Shown here: piece after piece, positions 14,906-21,143 of the stretch | Position numbering within the stretch: the stretch's first letter is position 1 | Layout of the letters: the number at the start of each line of letters is the position of its first letter | From: a virus | Length of the DNA stretch: 23,035 nt | IMG/VR virus record: IMGVR_UViG_3300030060_002875 | Coordinates: 1 to 23,035 of that record | Reading direction: 5' to 3' (one strand) | Notes under the pieces: generated by a model | Database searches by the model: none | What the model was told of the DNA's origin: nothing | Seen by the model: only the letters and a program-made list of their open reading frames with translations | Translations under genes and position numbers: made by a program

Positions 14906-15173
14906 GTTTCTCTTGGTATAAGTGTTTCTGGATGTTTAACGTGTCGAGTAATCCGTTCAGTCTCTCGCGTGTTGTCATTGTGGGCCAGCCACAAAGTGAA
15001 ATGTGGAGCGAGTTTACTGTCTGTTCTGCGATACAATGCCCGTGCAAGTAGAGTTGCGTGACGTTGTCATCTGCGAATCGCAGGTCTTTCTTGACTTCGA
15101 CGCGAGTGTTGTCACGACTGAAGTTCTTGCCTTGTTTGAATGCGCGTGCTGCGTCTTGTGTTATTTTTCTCAT
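14829..15173 (-). CDS. Conserved phage protein of unknown function (114 aa)
   Basis: The opening MRKITQDAARAFKQGKNFSRDNTRVE, then LYLHGHCIAE, then SLCGWPTMTTRERLNGLL, is a pattern widely shared among phage proteins of about this size. The T-T-R-E-R-L-N motif near residues 66-72 is the most distinctive. It is predicted to be a small mixed alpha/beta protein. No function is known to me. It overlaps the preceding gene by 4 bases. Confidence 0.75.
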   Translation of the reverse strand: MRKITQDAARAFKQGKNFSRDNTRVEVKKDLRFADDNVTQLYLHGHCIAEQTVNSLHISLCGWPTMTTRERLNGLLDTLNIQKHLYQEKHEQYIFDRSTQTSEPFPSNGYQRVA

Positions 15174-15541
15174 TTGTTGTATTTGTAGTTGTTGTAGTCT
15201 TTATGTAAGGGGTGGTTGATTACCCAGTCGTATAGTTCTTTGTTGTCGTTGTAGAGATCGGATAGAATGCCAGAGTAAAGCGTCTTTACTGGCGAACTGA
15301 TCTTGACCTTGAATTTATTGCTGAATGTATATTCGGGTTGTGACTCAGATGCCTTGCTAGAGTAGCCGCCTTGGCATCTGCGAATGTTGGTTGATATTTT
15401 ACCATCACCCCAAATGTCTTTACCTAGTGCGGCTTGTAGTGCGATGCCGCGACTTAATTCTCTCATAAGAGACTCACGTTCTTCAATTTGTTTACTTATC
15501 TTTTCGGATAGTACTTCTAGTTTAACTATAGATTCAGACAT
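15170..15541 (-). CDS. Hypothetical protein with N-terminal coiled coil (123 aa)
   Basis: The ATG at 15541 gives the 8-base overlap (ATGTCTGA) typical of this operon; an ATG two codons upstream is also possible. The N-terminus is a likely coiled coil (SESIVKLEVLSEKISKQIEERESLMRELSRG). The centre is polar and the C-terminus is tyrosine- and asparagine-rich (DLYNDNKELYDWVINHPLHKDYNNYKYNK). No family is recognised. Confidence 0.65.
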   Translation of the reverse strand: MSESIVKLEVLSEKISKQIEERESLMRELSRGIALQAALGKDIWGDGKISTNIRRCQGGYSSKASESQPEYTFSNKFKVKISSPVKTLYSGILSDLYNDNKELYDWVINHPLHKDYNNYKYNK

Positions 15542-15806
15542 TTTCATGTAGAGTATTTGTTAAAGTTGTGTAAGTTGTGAGAGAGTAGCGTTCACCTGCG
15601 AGACTAGTTAAGCAGGAATCGCAGGGTTCTTTTGAGAAATCGTCTGTCTTGTCTCCGGTGATTAAGTAGCCGTGCTTGGCTAGTTTATCGAGTCCGTTAT
15701 TTATTTCGGTGTATCTTGTTTGGGCTTCGTCTCCTTGGTAGTCGAGGAATGAGGCATCGCCGGTTGCGTTAAGCGCGTGGCAGTCGGTGCAGATTGTGAA
15801 TTTCAT
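15534..15806 (-). CDS. Small zinc-ribbon-like conserved phage protein (90 aa)
   Basis: Two CxxC pairs at the ends (C6-C9 in TICTDCHALN and C62-C65 in PCDSCLTSLAGERY) would form one zinc ribbon; the 'C-x2-C-x3-LAG-x-R' ending is familiar from small phage proteins of unknown role. It begins 5 bases past the T tract of a terminator, so its expression depends on read-through. No Shine-Dalgarno sequence is visible. Confidence 0.68.
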   Translation of the reverse strand: MKFTICTDCHALNATGDASFLDYQGDEAQTRYTEINNGLDKLAKHGYLITGDKTDDFSKEPCDSCLTSLAGERYSLTTYTTLTNTLHENV

Positions 15807-15811
15807 GTGAG

Positions 15812-15835
15812 AAAAAAGGGGGGATTTCTCCCCCC
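15812..15835 (-). terminator. Intrinsic terminator after the 196-residue gene
   Basis: Leftward, six G pair with six C across a six-base loop, followed at once by six T. It lies 7 bases past the stop of one gene and just before the next ATG, as at 7658-7685. Confidence 0.88.
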
Positions 15836-15842
15836 ATTGAGG

Positions 15843-16433
15843 TTAGGCGAATAGTGCGTCTGCCTCGATGTCGAGAGCATCAATCTTGGCTTGGATTGTC
15901 GCAGCCTTTTCGGCGGATTTTTCCTTGCGATGTTTAGCTTCAAGGGCGCGACGTTCGGAGAAGATTTCTTGCATCCTTTGTGCGCGTGTCTCGGAGGCTT
16001 CTAGCTTCTTGGTTAGTGCAGCTTTGCCGTCTGACTTTGCGCGTTCCTTGAATGCATCCCCGTCAAGTGCTTGCGCAATGTTGGAGAGTTTTTCGTCGTC
16101 GGTGTACGAGTCTGTTCTTTTGCCGTCGATTGATTTCTTTTGGACGGTCTTGTATTTGCCGTTATTGAGACGGTAAAGACAAGCGTCTTTTATCCATGAG
16201 TCGGCATCGTTGTCTAGGACTCCAGCTTCGTTGAGGGCGGCAATCCAGTCGCGGATGTCGTTCAAGTCGTTGGTTGAATCGGAGCCGGTTTCATGCGCCC
16301 AGTATTTGAATGGGCCGTCTTGTCCCTTGGTTGATTCAAGAAGAGTCAAGTCAAGGTTCGCGAGTGTTTTGTCGTTGTTAATCAAGGCGAGTTGGGCCTT
16401 GCCGTTTTCGTTTGTTATTATTTTGGTTTTCAT
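15843..16433 (-). CDS. Hypothetical protein with C-terminal coiled coil (196 aa)
   Basis: The ATG at 16433 is chosen because upstream codons give a proline/leucine-rich stretch and because a promoter ends just ahead of it. The N-terminal half is mixed (KTKIITNENGKAQLALINND..., DIRDWIAALNEAGVLDNDADSWI) and the last 60 residues form a likely coiled coil (SETRAQRMQEIFSERRALEAKHRKEKSAEKAATIQAKI). No family is recognised. With its own TTGACA promoter and its own strong terminator it appears to be an independently controlled, perhaps strongly expressed, early gene; the leader would be very short. Confidence 0.68.
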   Translation of the reverse strand: MKTKIITNENGKAQLALINNDKTLANLDLTLLESTKGQDGPFKYWAHETGSDSTNDLNDIRDWIAALNEAGVLDNDADSWIKDACLYRLNNGKYKTVQKKSIDGKRTDSYTDDEKLSNIAQALDGDAFKERAKSDGKAALTKKLEASETRAQRMQEIFSERRALEAKHRKEKSAEKAATIQAKIDALDIEADALFA

Positions 16434-16452
16434 AATAGCCCGAAGGCGAGAC

Positions 16453-16481
16453 AAGATTAGCAGAGGGGGGAGGGGTGTCAA
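16453..16481 (-). promoter_or_regulatory. Sigma-70-type promoter for the 196-residue gene
   Basis: Leftward, a perfect -35 TTGACA (16476-16481) is 17 bases from a weak -10 AATCTT (16453-16458). The predicted start lies about 12 bases before the ATG at 16433. The spacer is a C-rich tract. Confidence 0.5.
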
Positions 16482-16543
16482 CCCTTATATGAGATTTATT
16501 GAAAAAATTATTTTTTGTATATATTGATCTGCTCATGGTTGTG

Positions 16544-16579
16544 TTGATTATTAAATTTATCTATCAACATTAATCAACC
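16544..16579 (+). repeat. 36-bp inverted repeat, left arm
   Basis: The first 17 bases are TTGATTATTAAATTTAT and the arm ends in AACATTAATCAACC. It matches the reverse complement of 16664-16699 at 34 of 36 positions. Each arm is itself near-symmetrical (TTGATTA ... TAATCAA). The arms flank 84 bases of AT-rich sequence in a gene-free region (16434-16778) next to a ribbon-helix-helix gene. Confidence 0.85.
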
Positions 16580-16663
16580 ATAGGTATCCCCTTACGCTAG
16601 TCTATATATATATAAATATGTATCTTTTTTTCTTGTTTCGTCAACGTATCAATGAGGGGGGTA

Positions 16664-16699
16664 GGTTGATTAATGTTTATAAATAAATTTAATAATCAA
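16664..16699 (-). repeat. 36-bp inverted repeat, right arm
   Basis: Reverse-complement partner of 16544-16579, differing at two positions. Between the arms lie a run of alternating TA (about 16602-16612) and a T-rich stretch. Candidate roles are an origin of replication, an operator pair for the adjacent regulator, or a partition-type site. I see no gene in 16434-16778. Confidence 0.85.
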
Positions 16700-16778
16700 C
16701 CTTTGCCCCGTTTATTTACATTAACTAGATAAGAACCTCCGTGAAGCGTTTCGGCTTAATAGATTCCTTACGGGGGGG

Positions 16779-17033
16779 TCATGTTGCGTTTAATAATTCA
16801 ACAAGTTTGCTTTTGTGCCTGTCTAATTCGGCAATCCTGGCAAGCAATATCAAATCATTTAATTTTTTATCCTGACAGCCATTGGCGTAGGTTATCAGTA
16901 TTTCCAAGACTGTTGTTTCTGTGAAATTGTGCCTTACTGCTAATTCACCCAATTGTTTTTTTATATCGTCCCTCATTCGATAACTGACCATGACCTTGCT
17001 TGCTTTACTGTTCTTGTTTTCAATTATATTCAT
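16779..17033 (-). CDS. Ribbon-helix-helix DNA-binding protein (84 aa)
   Basis: Residues 13-50 have the ribbon-helix-helix layout: a strand KVMVSYRM (13-20), helix A DDIKKQLGELAVRHN (22-36) and helix B TETTVLEILITYANG (38-52). Such proteins dimerise and read DNA with the paired strand, usually at inverted repeats. The C-terminal 30 residues form another helix (LNDLILLARIAELDRHKSKLVELL). It lies directly upstream of a gene-free region holding two 36-bp inverted arms, a natural candidate target. No promoter of its own is visible; a terminator lies just ahead of its start, so it may depend on read-through. The specific target is an inference. Confidence 0.75.
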   Translation of the reverse strand: MNIIENKNSKASKVMVSYRMRDDIKKQLGELAVRHNFTETTVLEILITYANGCQDKKLNDLILLARIAELDRHKSKLVELLNAT

Positions 17034-17062
17034 TTTAAGTTATTAATGTAGTAATTCATAAG

Positions 17063-17084
17063 AAAAAAAAGGGGCTTGCGCCCC
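17063..17084 (-). terminator. Intrinsic terminator after the 68-residue gene
   Basis: Leftward, GGGGC and GCCCC close a GCAA (GNRA) tetraloop, followed by eight T. It begins 4 bases past the stop codon and would stop most transcription from the divergent region before the RHH gene. Confidence 0.88.
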
Positions 17085-17088
17085 CATG

Positions 17089-17295
17089 TTATGACCAGTC
17101 GAGTGAGACGCTGATATCTCCGTCGTTTACCATGTCTTTAACGGTGGTTTGGATTTCTCTTTTACGTTCAGCTTCATCTGGTTGCAAATCTAGTTCATCA
17201 ACCTTTTTATCAATAGCCTTTTGAATGATCTCGATCATTTCCGTTACAAAGTAATCGGAAAGACTCTCAATTTTTTCTTTAGTAGTTTTATTCAT
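17089..17295 (-). CDS. Small acidic helical protein, first leftward gene (68 aa)
   Basis: The ATG at 17295 gives MNKTTKEKIESLSDYFVTEM, a helical acidic protein; an ATG four codons upstream (17307) is equally possible. The centre is helical (IEIIQKAIDKKVDELDLQPDEAERKREIQTTVKDMV) and the end is beta-like (GDISVSLDWS). No family is recognised. It is the first gene of the leftward direction, behind a promoter whose start site is covered by a perfect palindrome, and is followed at once by a strong terminator, so it is probably a strongly made, repressible early product. Confidence 0.65.
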   Translation of the reverse strand: MNKTTKEKIESLSDYFVTEMIEIIQKAIDKKVDELDLQPDEAERKREIQTTVKDMVNDGDISVSLDWS

Positions 17296-17320
17296 GTTTA
17301 GTGCCATGCGGCAAAGACAG

Positions 17321-17347
17321 GTTGACATAAACAACAAATATGTCAAC
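17321..17347. promoter_or_regulatory. Operator-like palindrome
   Basis: GTTGACATA and TATGTCAAC form a perfect 9-bp inverted repeat around nine bases. On the leftward strand it immediately follows the predicted -10 box, so a bound repressor would block transcription start. In DNA it is a good dimeric repressor site; as RNA it would form a 5' hairpin. Confidence 0.6.
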
Positions 17348-17376
17348 ACTTTATGAAAGAAAAAATCTCATGTAAA
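17348..17376 (-). promoter_or_regulatory. Leftward sigma-70-type promoter
   Basis: TTTACA (17371-17376) and TAAAGT (17348-17353) are separated by exactly 17 bases on the leftward strand, with the operator palindrome just beyond. It would drive the 68-residue gene. Confidence 0.5.
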
Positions 17377-17378
17377 AT
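17350..17378 (+). promoter_or_regulatory. Rightward promoter ahead of the structured RNA
   Basis: A good -10 TAAAAT (17373-17378) has a poor -35 TTTATG (17350-17355) at 17-base spacing. It overlaps the leftward promoter on the other strand, so the two would compete. The start would be near 17385. Confidence 0.35.
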
Positions 17379-17384
17379 GCATTT

Positions 17385-17515
17385 AGGGGTTGCGTTTCTC
17401 TGGACAGCCCGAGACAAGGGACGACGAAGGAGTTCCCTCGGGCTGTACTAACTAATACCCGAAGGGACTCGGCAGAGGTGACTGGAAAGGAACAATTAGT
17501 TAGTTATATTTTTTA
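17385..17515 (+). ncRNA. Structured RNA candidate with ANGGA loops (RsmY/CsrB-like)
   Basis: Two helices lie back to back with no spacer. P1 pairs ACAGCCCGAG (17404-17413) with CTCGGGCTGT (17437-17446), and P2 pairs ACTAACTAAT (17447-17456) with ATTAGTTAGT (17495-17504). P2 holds an inner hairpin, CCGA/TCGG, with loop AGGGAC. The loops contain four ANGGA motifs (AGGGA and AAGGA in P1, AGGGA and AAGGA in P2), the motif bound by CsrA/RsmA. GTTCC (17432-17436) could also pair with GGAAC (17489-17493) as a pseudoknot. A T-rich tract follows P2. The region 17348-17690 holds no gene. Both helices are perfect over 10 bp; transcription and CsrA binding are inferred. An origin, recombination site or riboswitch is the alternative. 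Confidence 0.45.
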
Positions 17516-17538
17516 TTTTCGTCTCAGTAGAAAAGGCA

Positions 17539-17553
17539 GGGGCCGAAGCCCCC
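17539..17553 (-). terminator. UUCG-tetraloop hairpin
   Basis: Leftward, GGGGC-TTCG-GCCCC is an extra-stable C(UUCG)G hairpin followed by TGCCTTTTCT, a weak T tract. No leftward gene precedes it, so it may insulate the structured-RNA region from transcription entering from the right. Confidence 0.45.
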
Positions 17554-17557
17554 ACCA

Positions 17558-17567
17558 ATGTTATGAC
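17558..17567 (+). repeat. ATGTTATGAC repeat beside hairpins (three copies)
   Basis: The same ten bases occur at 17086-17095, 17558-17567 and 17686-17695, each a few bases to the right of a short GC-rich hairpin (17071-17084, 17539-17553, 17670-17684). One copy overlaps the end of a leftward gene and one spans the start of a rightward gene. Confidence 0.6.
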
Positions 17568-17636
17568 TCGCCCGAAAGCAGAGACAGACTATCAACCACT
17601 CATAACAAGTCAATATAAAAATAAAAAATAAATAGG

Positions 17637-17664
17637 TTGACGCAAATTCTGATTCTGGTACTTT
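17637..17664 (+). promoter_or_regulatory. Rightward promoter for the coiled-coil gene
   Basis: TTGACG (17637-17642) and TACTTT (17659-17664) are spaced by 16 bases. The start would fall near 17671, at the foot of a TGCGGT-ATT-ACCGCA hairpin (17670-17684), leaving a short leader before the ATG at 17691. Confidence 0.4.
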
Positions 17665-17690
17665 GGGGGTGCGGTATTACCGCAAATGTT

Positions 17691-17918
17691 ATGACAATAG
17701 AAAACCTAAAGTTGGCCGTTCGCGCAATGGGATCAGTAATCAATGATCTCACGAACGAGTTGGATGCATTGCAAGATAAGTACGACGACCTCAAACGGGA
17801 TGAGCGTCGATACGCTGAGTGGTGGAATGAGGAAACTAAAGAGACTGATAGGCTCAAGGCTATACTTGAGAAAAGCGGCATGGCCTCAGAACCAGTAGAA
17901 GCCGATGAATCGAACTGA
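17691..17918 (+). CDS. Small coiled-coil protein (75 aa)
   Basis: The ATG at 17691 begins MTIENLKLAVRAMGSVINDL and is preferred over an upstream TTG, which lies inside the predicted promoter. Residues 5-60 form a heptad-patterned coiled coil (NDLTNELDALQDKYDDLKRDERRYAEWW) and the tail is acidic. No family is recognised. It is a single-gene unit: its own promoter, a 5' hairpin and a terminator 50 bases past the stop. It is the first rightward gene of the divergent control region and could be an early regulator or host-takeover protein. Confidence 0.68.
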   Translation: MTIENLKLAVRAMGSVINDLTNELDALQDKYDDLKRDERRYAEWWNEETKETDRLKAILEKSGMASEPVEADESN

Positions 17919-17968
17919 TAAATTCTGCCTATGCTTTTTGTTAGGCTTCATAATAATTGTGATAGTCA

Positions 17969-17994
17969 AGTCCCTCAGTTGAGGGGCTTTTTTT
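17969..17994 (+). terminator. Intrinsic terminator after the coiled-coil gene
   Basis: CCCTC and GAGGG close an AGTT loop (extended by a T-G pair) and are followed by C and seven T. A small GCCTA/TAGGC stem-loop lies upstream at about 17927-17945. Confidence 0.85.
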
Positions 17995-18003
17995 GTGCCT
18001 AGA

Positions 18004-18031
18004 GGGGGAGGGGATCAAAGGGGGAGGGGGG
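18004..18031 (+). other. G-quadruplex motif
   Basis: Four G tracts of 5, 4, 5 and 6 bases, separated by one, six and one bases, form an almost direct-repeat G-quadruplex motif. It sits just after the terminator and ahead of the late block; the rest of 17995-18091 shows no gene. Confidence 0.7.
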
Positions 18032-18091
18032 CCAGAAGTCGTGCCGCTACTGGACTATAACCCTCTCTGAAAAAATGACCCAAAAAACACT

Positions 18092-18244
18092 ATGAGACAA
18101 AACGTACTTTATCTTATAAAATTATGGCACGAACTCTGCTTCAACCGCCCCATGTGTGAACGATCAATCGAAATCTGCAAATCAACGCCTCTAATTCAGT
18201 ACGCCCTCTTCTTCAACCCGCACCTATTCGATGTCCGAAACTAA
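18092..18244 (+). CDS. Possible small protein ahead of the 970-residue gene (50 aa)
   Basis: This open frame encodes MRQNVLYLIKLWHELCFNRP and continues to QYALFFNPHLFDVRN, with aromatic and cysteine residues. It overlaps the next gene by 14 bases, which would explain the missing ribosome-binding site there. A six-codon mini-frame from 18075 ends in the same ATGA. However, the sigma-54-like promoter at 18125-18140 lies inside it, and transcripts from that promoter would not include its start. It may be real, or merely open leader sequence. Confidence 0.4.
   Translation: MRQNVLYLIKLWHELCFNRPMCERSIEICKSTPLIQYALFFNPHLFDVRN
18125..18140 (+). promoter_or_regulatory. Sigma-54 (RpoN)-like -24/-12 promoter facing late genes
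   Basis: TGGCACG-AACT-CTGCT matches TGGCACGNNNNTTGCW at 11 of 12 informative positions with exact spacing, and the GG and GC dinucleotides are intact. Transcription would start near 18151, about 80 bases before the ATG of the 970-residue gene. Confidence 0.55.
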
Positions 18245-21143
18245 CATCGTCAAAGAATTCGCTGATGGGCCAACTGCTGATACCGTTGACGCATTCGGCA
18301 AAGTAGCTGAAGGCCCACTCATAAAGTACAATCCCGGTGGTTTCGCCCAATTCCGGGCTGAGACAACTGGATTACCACCTGCTCGCGCTCAATTCGGCGA
18401 CGAAGAATTTTGGGGTCAACTCGTCACACCCACAACCACAAAACTAGACACAGAGCCAAAAGGCCCAACAGGCCCAACAGATTTAGATGGCACAGGACTA
18501 TCGAATGACCAAATAGACGCAATCGTAAAAGAAAGCGACGATGCACACAAAGAACTTCAAGATTGGTATCGCAGATCAAGTAGTGATGACCTAGTAGATT
18601 TTGATAAGTACCGACTCGACATACCAGACCCAAAAATCAACTGGGACACCAGCGATATTGGCTACACCGGCTACGATTACAGAAAAGACCCCGATTTCTT
18701 AACTGGTGACCTAATCAGCGCAGACCGTAATTTCACACCATATAGTCCACCAACCGGGCCAACAGAATTACCGAAGACTCCAACATACATTCCGCCTCCG
18801 CCAAAAGACGGCGATAAAGACGGCCCACTCGTTAGATTTTCACCAAGGCCAGCAGAAGATAGAACTTTAACGGAAAAAGCAGAAGACGATAAAATAGCTA
18901 GTGTAGGAATATTTAAACCTACACTAACAGAAAGAGCAGGACAATCTTTACAAGATATACTTTCTGTTGTAGAAAAACCAATAAAAGCAGTATTAGGTAA
19001 AACACGTTATGATGTAGAAGGCCCACACCCAAAAGGTTCTGACTACGATAATTTAGGTAAAGTATCACAGAATTTTACATTAAAATTAAAAGATTGGGCA
19101 AAAGGTTTAGATGATGAAAGTCTTAAATTATGGGAGACTAAAGGTATACCGTCAGAGGTAACAGGACGCGCTCCTGTTGGCCCGAAATACGGCAAGATGC
19201 TGGCTAACTTTGTTCGCATACTCAAGAACAAGGAAAACATACAGACACAAGAATACGGCAATCTTCAATTTCTTGCTGCATTGAACACGGCAGCCTTAAT
19301 CAGTCAGTATGGTGCAATAGGTGGTGCAATCCCCGTATTGCTAACTGTATCAGACGATTTAATGTCGGCACTTAATAATATGACTGCCAAGCGACCTGAG
19401 ATGGCAGGAAATCCAATTCAAGATTTTGTGCATGGCACAACATGGGTACTCGGCAAAACCCTACAGAAAACCTACAACAACACACTAGGCCAAGTTTTAC
19501 CCAAGATCAAAGATACACGGATAAAGGACAAGCTAGGTAACATCGACGAGTTTATGAAAGCCCCTCGTCGTCCTAATATGGGTACAAAGACCGTAATCTC
19601 AATGCCTGATCCCGATGGCACAATAACAATACCAGAACCCGAAACACCCACAAAACGCAAAGAAGTCGTAGCAGAAAAACCAGAACCTTTTGTAGCACCA
19701 GAACCAGAACCGCCAGTAACAGGAGAAACAATTCAAGTTAAACCCGAAGAACCAAACAATGTTGTAATTGATGATGGTGATACACCTGTCTCACAAAAAA
19801 CAAGCACACTACCAAAAGTCGAAACTTCTGAAGCACTTACAGTTATGCCAACAACTGACCCAACAATTGACCCAAACATTGAAACAATAACAGATGGGGT
19901 AAAAGGCGTAATAATTCGAGATGTAGAAGATTTTGAAAAAGGTTTAACTGAAATAGATACATCAAACATAGAAACGGCAGAACTAGATTTAGCTGAATTA
20001 CCAGTAACAAAAACACTCAAAGGTGAAGAAGGCCAAACAGTCAAACCGACAAAACCTGAAAAGCAAGAAGAACAAAAAGGTACAACAATAGACAAAGGCA
20101 CAATAGAAGGACTTGGTAAAATAATAAAACGCGAACGAGATCGCGAAGCAACAGCCGCCGAACGGCAACAAGTATTAAAAGATTTAGGTGCATCAGTATT
20201 TCAGACAGGTTTTCCTGATATGTCTCAAGATGATTTAGGTAAATTCAGAACTGAGAATAAAAATTGGATACAACACGGAACAAGAAACTACGAAGTTCCT
20301 AGCGGAGAAGAAATACAAATTCAAATTCAACTGTCTGATATACAAGACCAATTAGCTAATGCAGATTTTTATAATTTAAGTTATGAAGATATTCAAAATC
20401 TTGAACAGAAACAAATGGATTTGAATCTAGAATTAACTAATATAGCACCAACAGAAATTCCATCGCCACTTAAATTCTATCTTGATGGATATTCTACAGA
20501 AGATTCTTTTATATTATTTAATGCTTATCTAAAAAAGGCAAACCAAAGTCTAGATCAAAAATTTAATGACAGACAGTTTAAGCACGAACAAAATATGCAA
20601 GATTTTCAAATTAAACTTGCTGATAAATTTATAGAAAATATAATAAAAGAATCTGAAGAAGGTAGATTAAGTAGCGAGAAAGCTGAACAAGAATTTGAAG
20701 AATGGAAAAAATTTGATAAAGAGCAAGAGGAACGCAGAAAAGAATTAGAAAAACAAGAGCAAGAAAGAGCAGAAAAAATTCTAACCGCAGTTAAAGGTTA
20801 TCTAAAAACTGACCGAGATAGACTTGTTAAATGGGGCTTAATGACGCAAGAGGAAGCAGACGCACAAGTAGAATTTGCTGACAAGATTGCCAAGACAGAA
20901 GGCGGTCTACAAATTTTACATAAAGGTGACGATGGTAAGGTCGTCCCGCAAAAAGATAAAGAAGGTAAGATTAAAGGCTACGCATACATCAGCAAAGACG
21001 ATGCAGAATTTTTAGAAAAATATAAAGACGGCGCACTAGAATACGGGCCTGACAAAACAGCCGAAGGTTCTGGCCCCGAGCGAGTACCAACAAGAAGCGG
21101 AATTGAATATGAAGGTGTATTTTATCCGAACCCTGATCCATGA
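18231..21143 (+). CDS. Large multi-segment phage protein, probable virion component (970 aa)
   Basis: No family is recognised for this 970-residue protein. Residues 1-230 are Gly/Pro/Asp-rich and probably disordered (PTGPTDLDGTG; PPPPKDGDKDGP). Residues about 285-450 are folded and helical, with a hydrophobic stretch near 342-380 (LAALNTAALISQYGAIGGAIPVLLTV). Residues about 470-640 are Pro/Glu/Thr/Val-rich linker, and about 790-880 are a highly charged coiled coil (EFEEWKKFDKEQEERRKELE). The C-terminal 90 residues look folded again. Base use changes along the gene: about 18860-19140 and 20200-20830 are clearly AT-rich, while 19141-19610 resembles neighbouring genes, suggesting a mosaic. The ATG follows a predicted sigma-54 promoter. 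A structural or injected protein is inferred. Confidence 0.7.
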   Translation: MSETNIVKEFADGPTADTVDAFGKVAEGPLIKYNPGGFAQFRAETTGLPPARAQFGDEEFWGQLVTPTTTKLDTEPKGPTGPTDLDGTGLSNDQIDAIVKESDDAHKELQDWYRRSSSDDLVDFDKYRLDIPDPKINWDTSDIGYTGYDYRKDPDFLTGDLISADRNFTPYSPPTGPTELPKTPTYIPPPPKDGDKDGPLVRFSPRPAEDRTLTEKAEDDKIASVGIFKPTLTERAGQSLQDILSVVEKPIKAVLGKTRYDVEGPHPKGSDYDNLGKVSQNFTLKLKDWAKGLDDESLKLWETKGIPSEVTGRAPVGPKYGKMLANFVRILKNKENIQTQEYGNLQFLAALNTAALISQYGAIGGAIPVLLTVSDDLMSALNNMTAKRPEMAGNPIQDFVHGTTWVLGKTLQKTYNNTLGQVLPKIKDTRIKDKLGNIDEFMKAPRRPNMGTKTVISMPDPDGTITIPEPETPTKRKEVVAEKPEPFVAPEPEPPVTGETIQVKPEEPNNVVIDDGDTPVSQKTSTLPKVETSEALTVMPTTDPTIDPNIETITDGVKGVIIRDVEDFEKGLTEIDTSNIETAELDLAELPVTKTLKGEEGQTVKPTKPEKQEEQKGTTIDKGTIEGLGKIIKRERDREATAAERQQVLKDLGASVFQTGFPDMSQDDLGKFRTENKNWIQHGTRNYEVPSGEEIQIQIQLSDIQDQLANADFYNLSYEDIQNLEQKQMDLNLELTNIAPTEIPSPLKFYLDGYSTEDSFILFNAYLKKANQSLDQKFNDRQFKHEQNMQDFQIKLADKFIENIIKESEEGRLSSEKAEQEFEEWKKFDKEQEERRKELEKQEQERAEKILTAVKGYLKTDRDRLVKWGLMTQEEADAQVEFADKIAKTEGGLQILHKGDDGKVVPQKDKEGKIKGYAYISKDDAEFLEKYKDGALEYGPDKTAEGSGPERVPTRSGIEYEGVFYPNPDP

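Noticed and set aside
16741-16778. Inverted repeat CCTCCGT ... ACGGGGG beyond the RHH gene as a terminator
   Set aside because: The stem has a mismatch, encloses a long loop and is not followed by a T tract on either strand.
17322-17345. TTGACA in both arms of the palindrome as -35 boxes
   Set aside because: Neither strand has a reasonable -10 at 16-18 bases; the palindrome fits an operator better.
17562-17605. 12-codon leftward frame ending in TAA before the UUCG hairpin
   Set aside because: Far too short, starts with GTG, has no ribosome-binding site; better seen as part of the hairpin-associated repeat.
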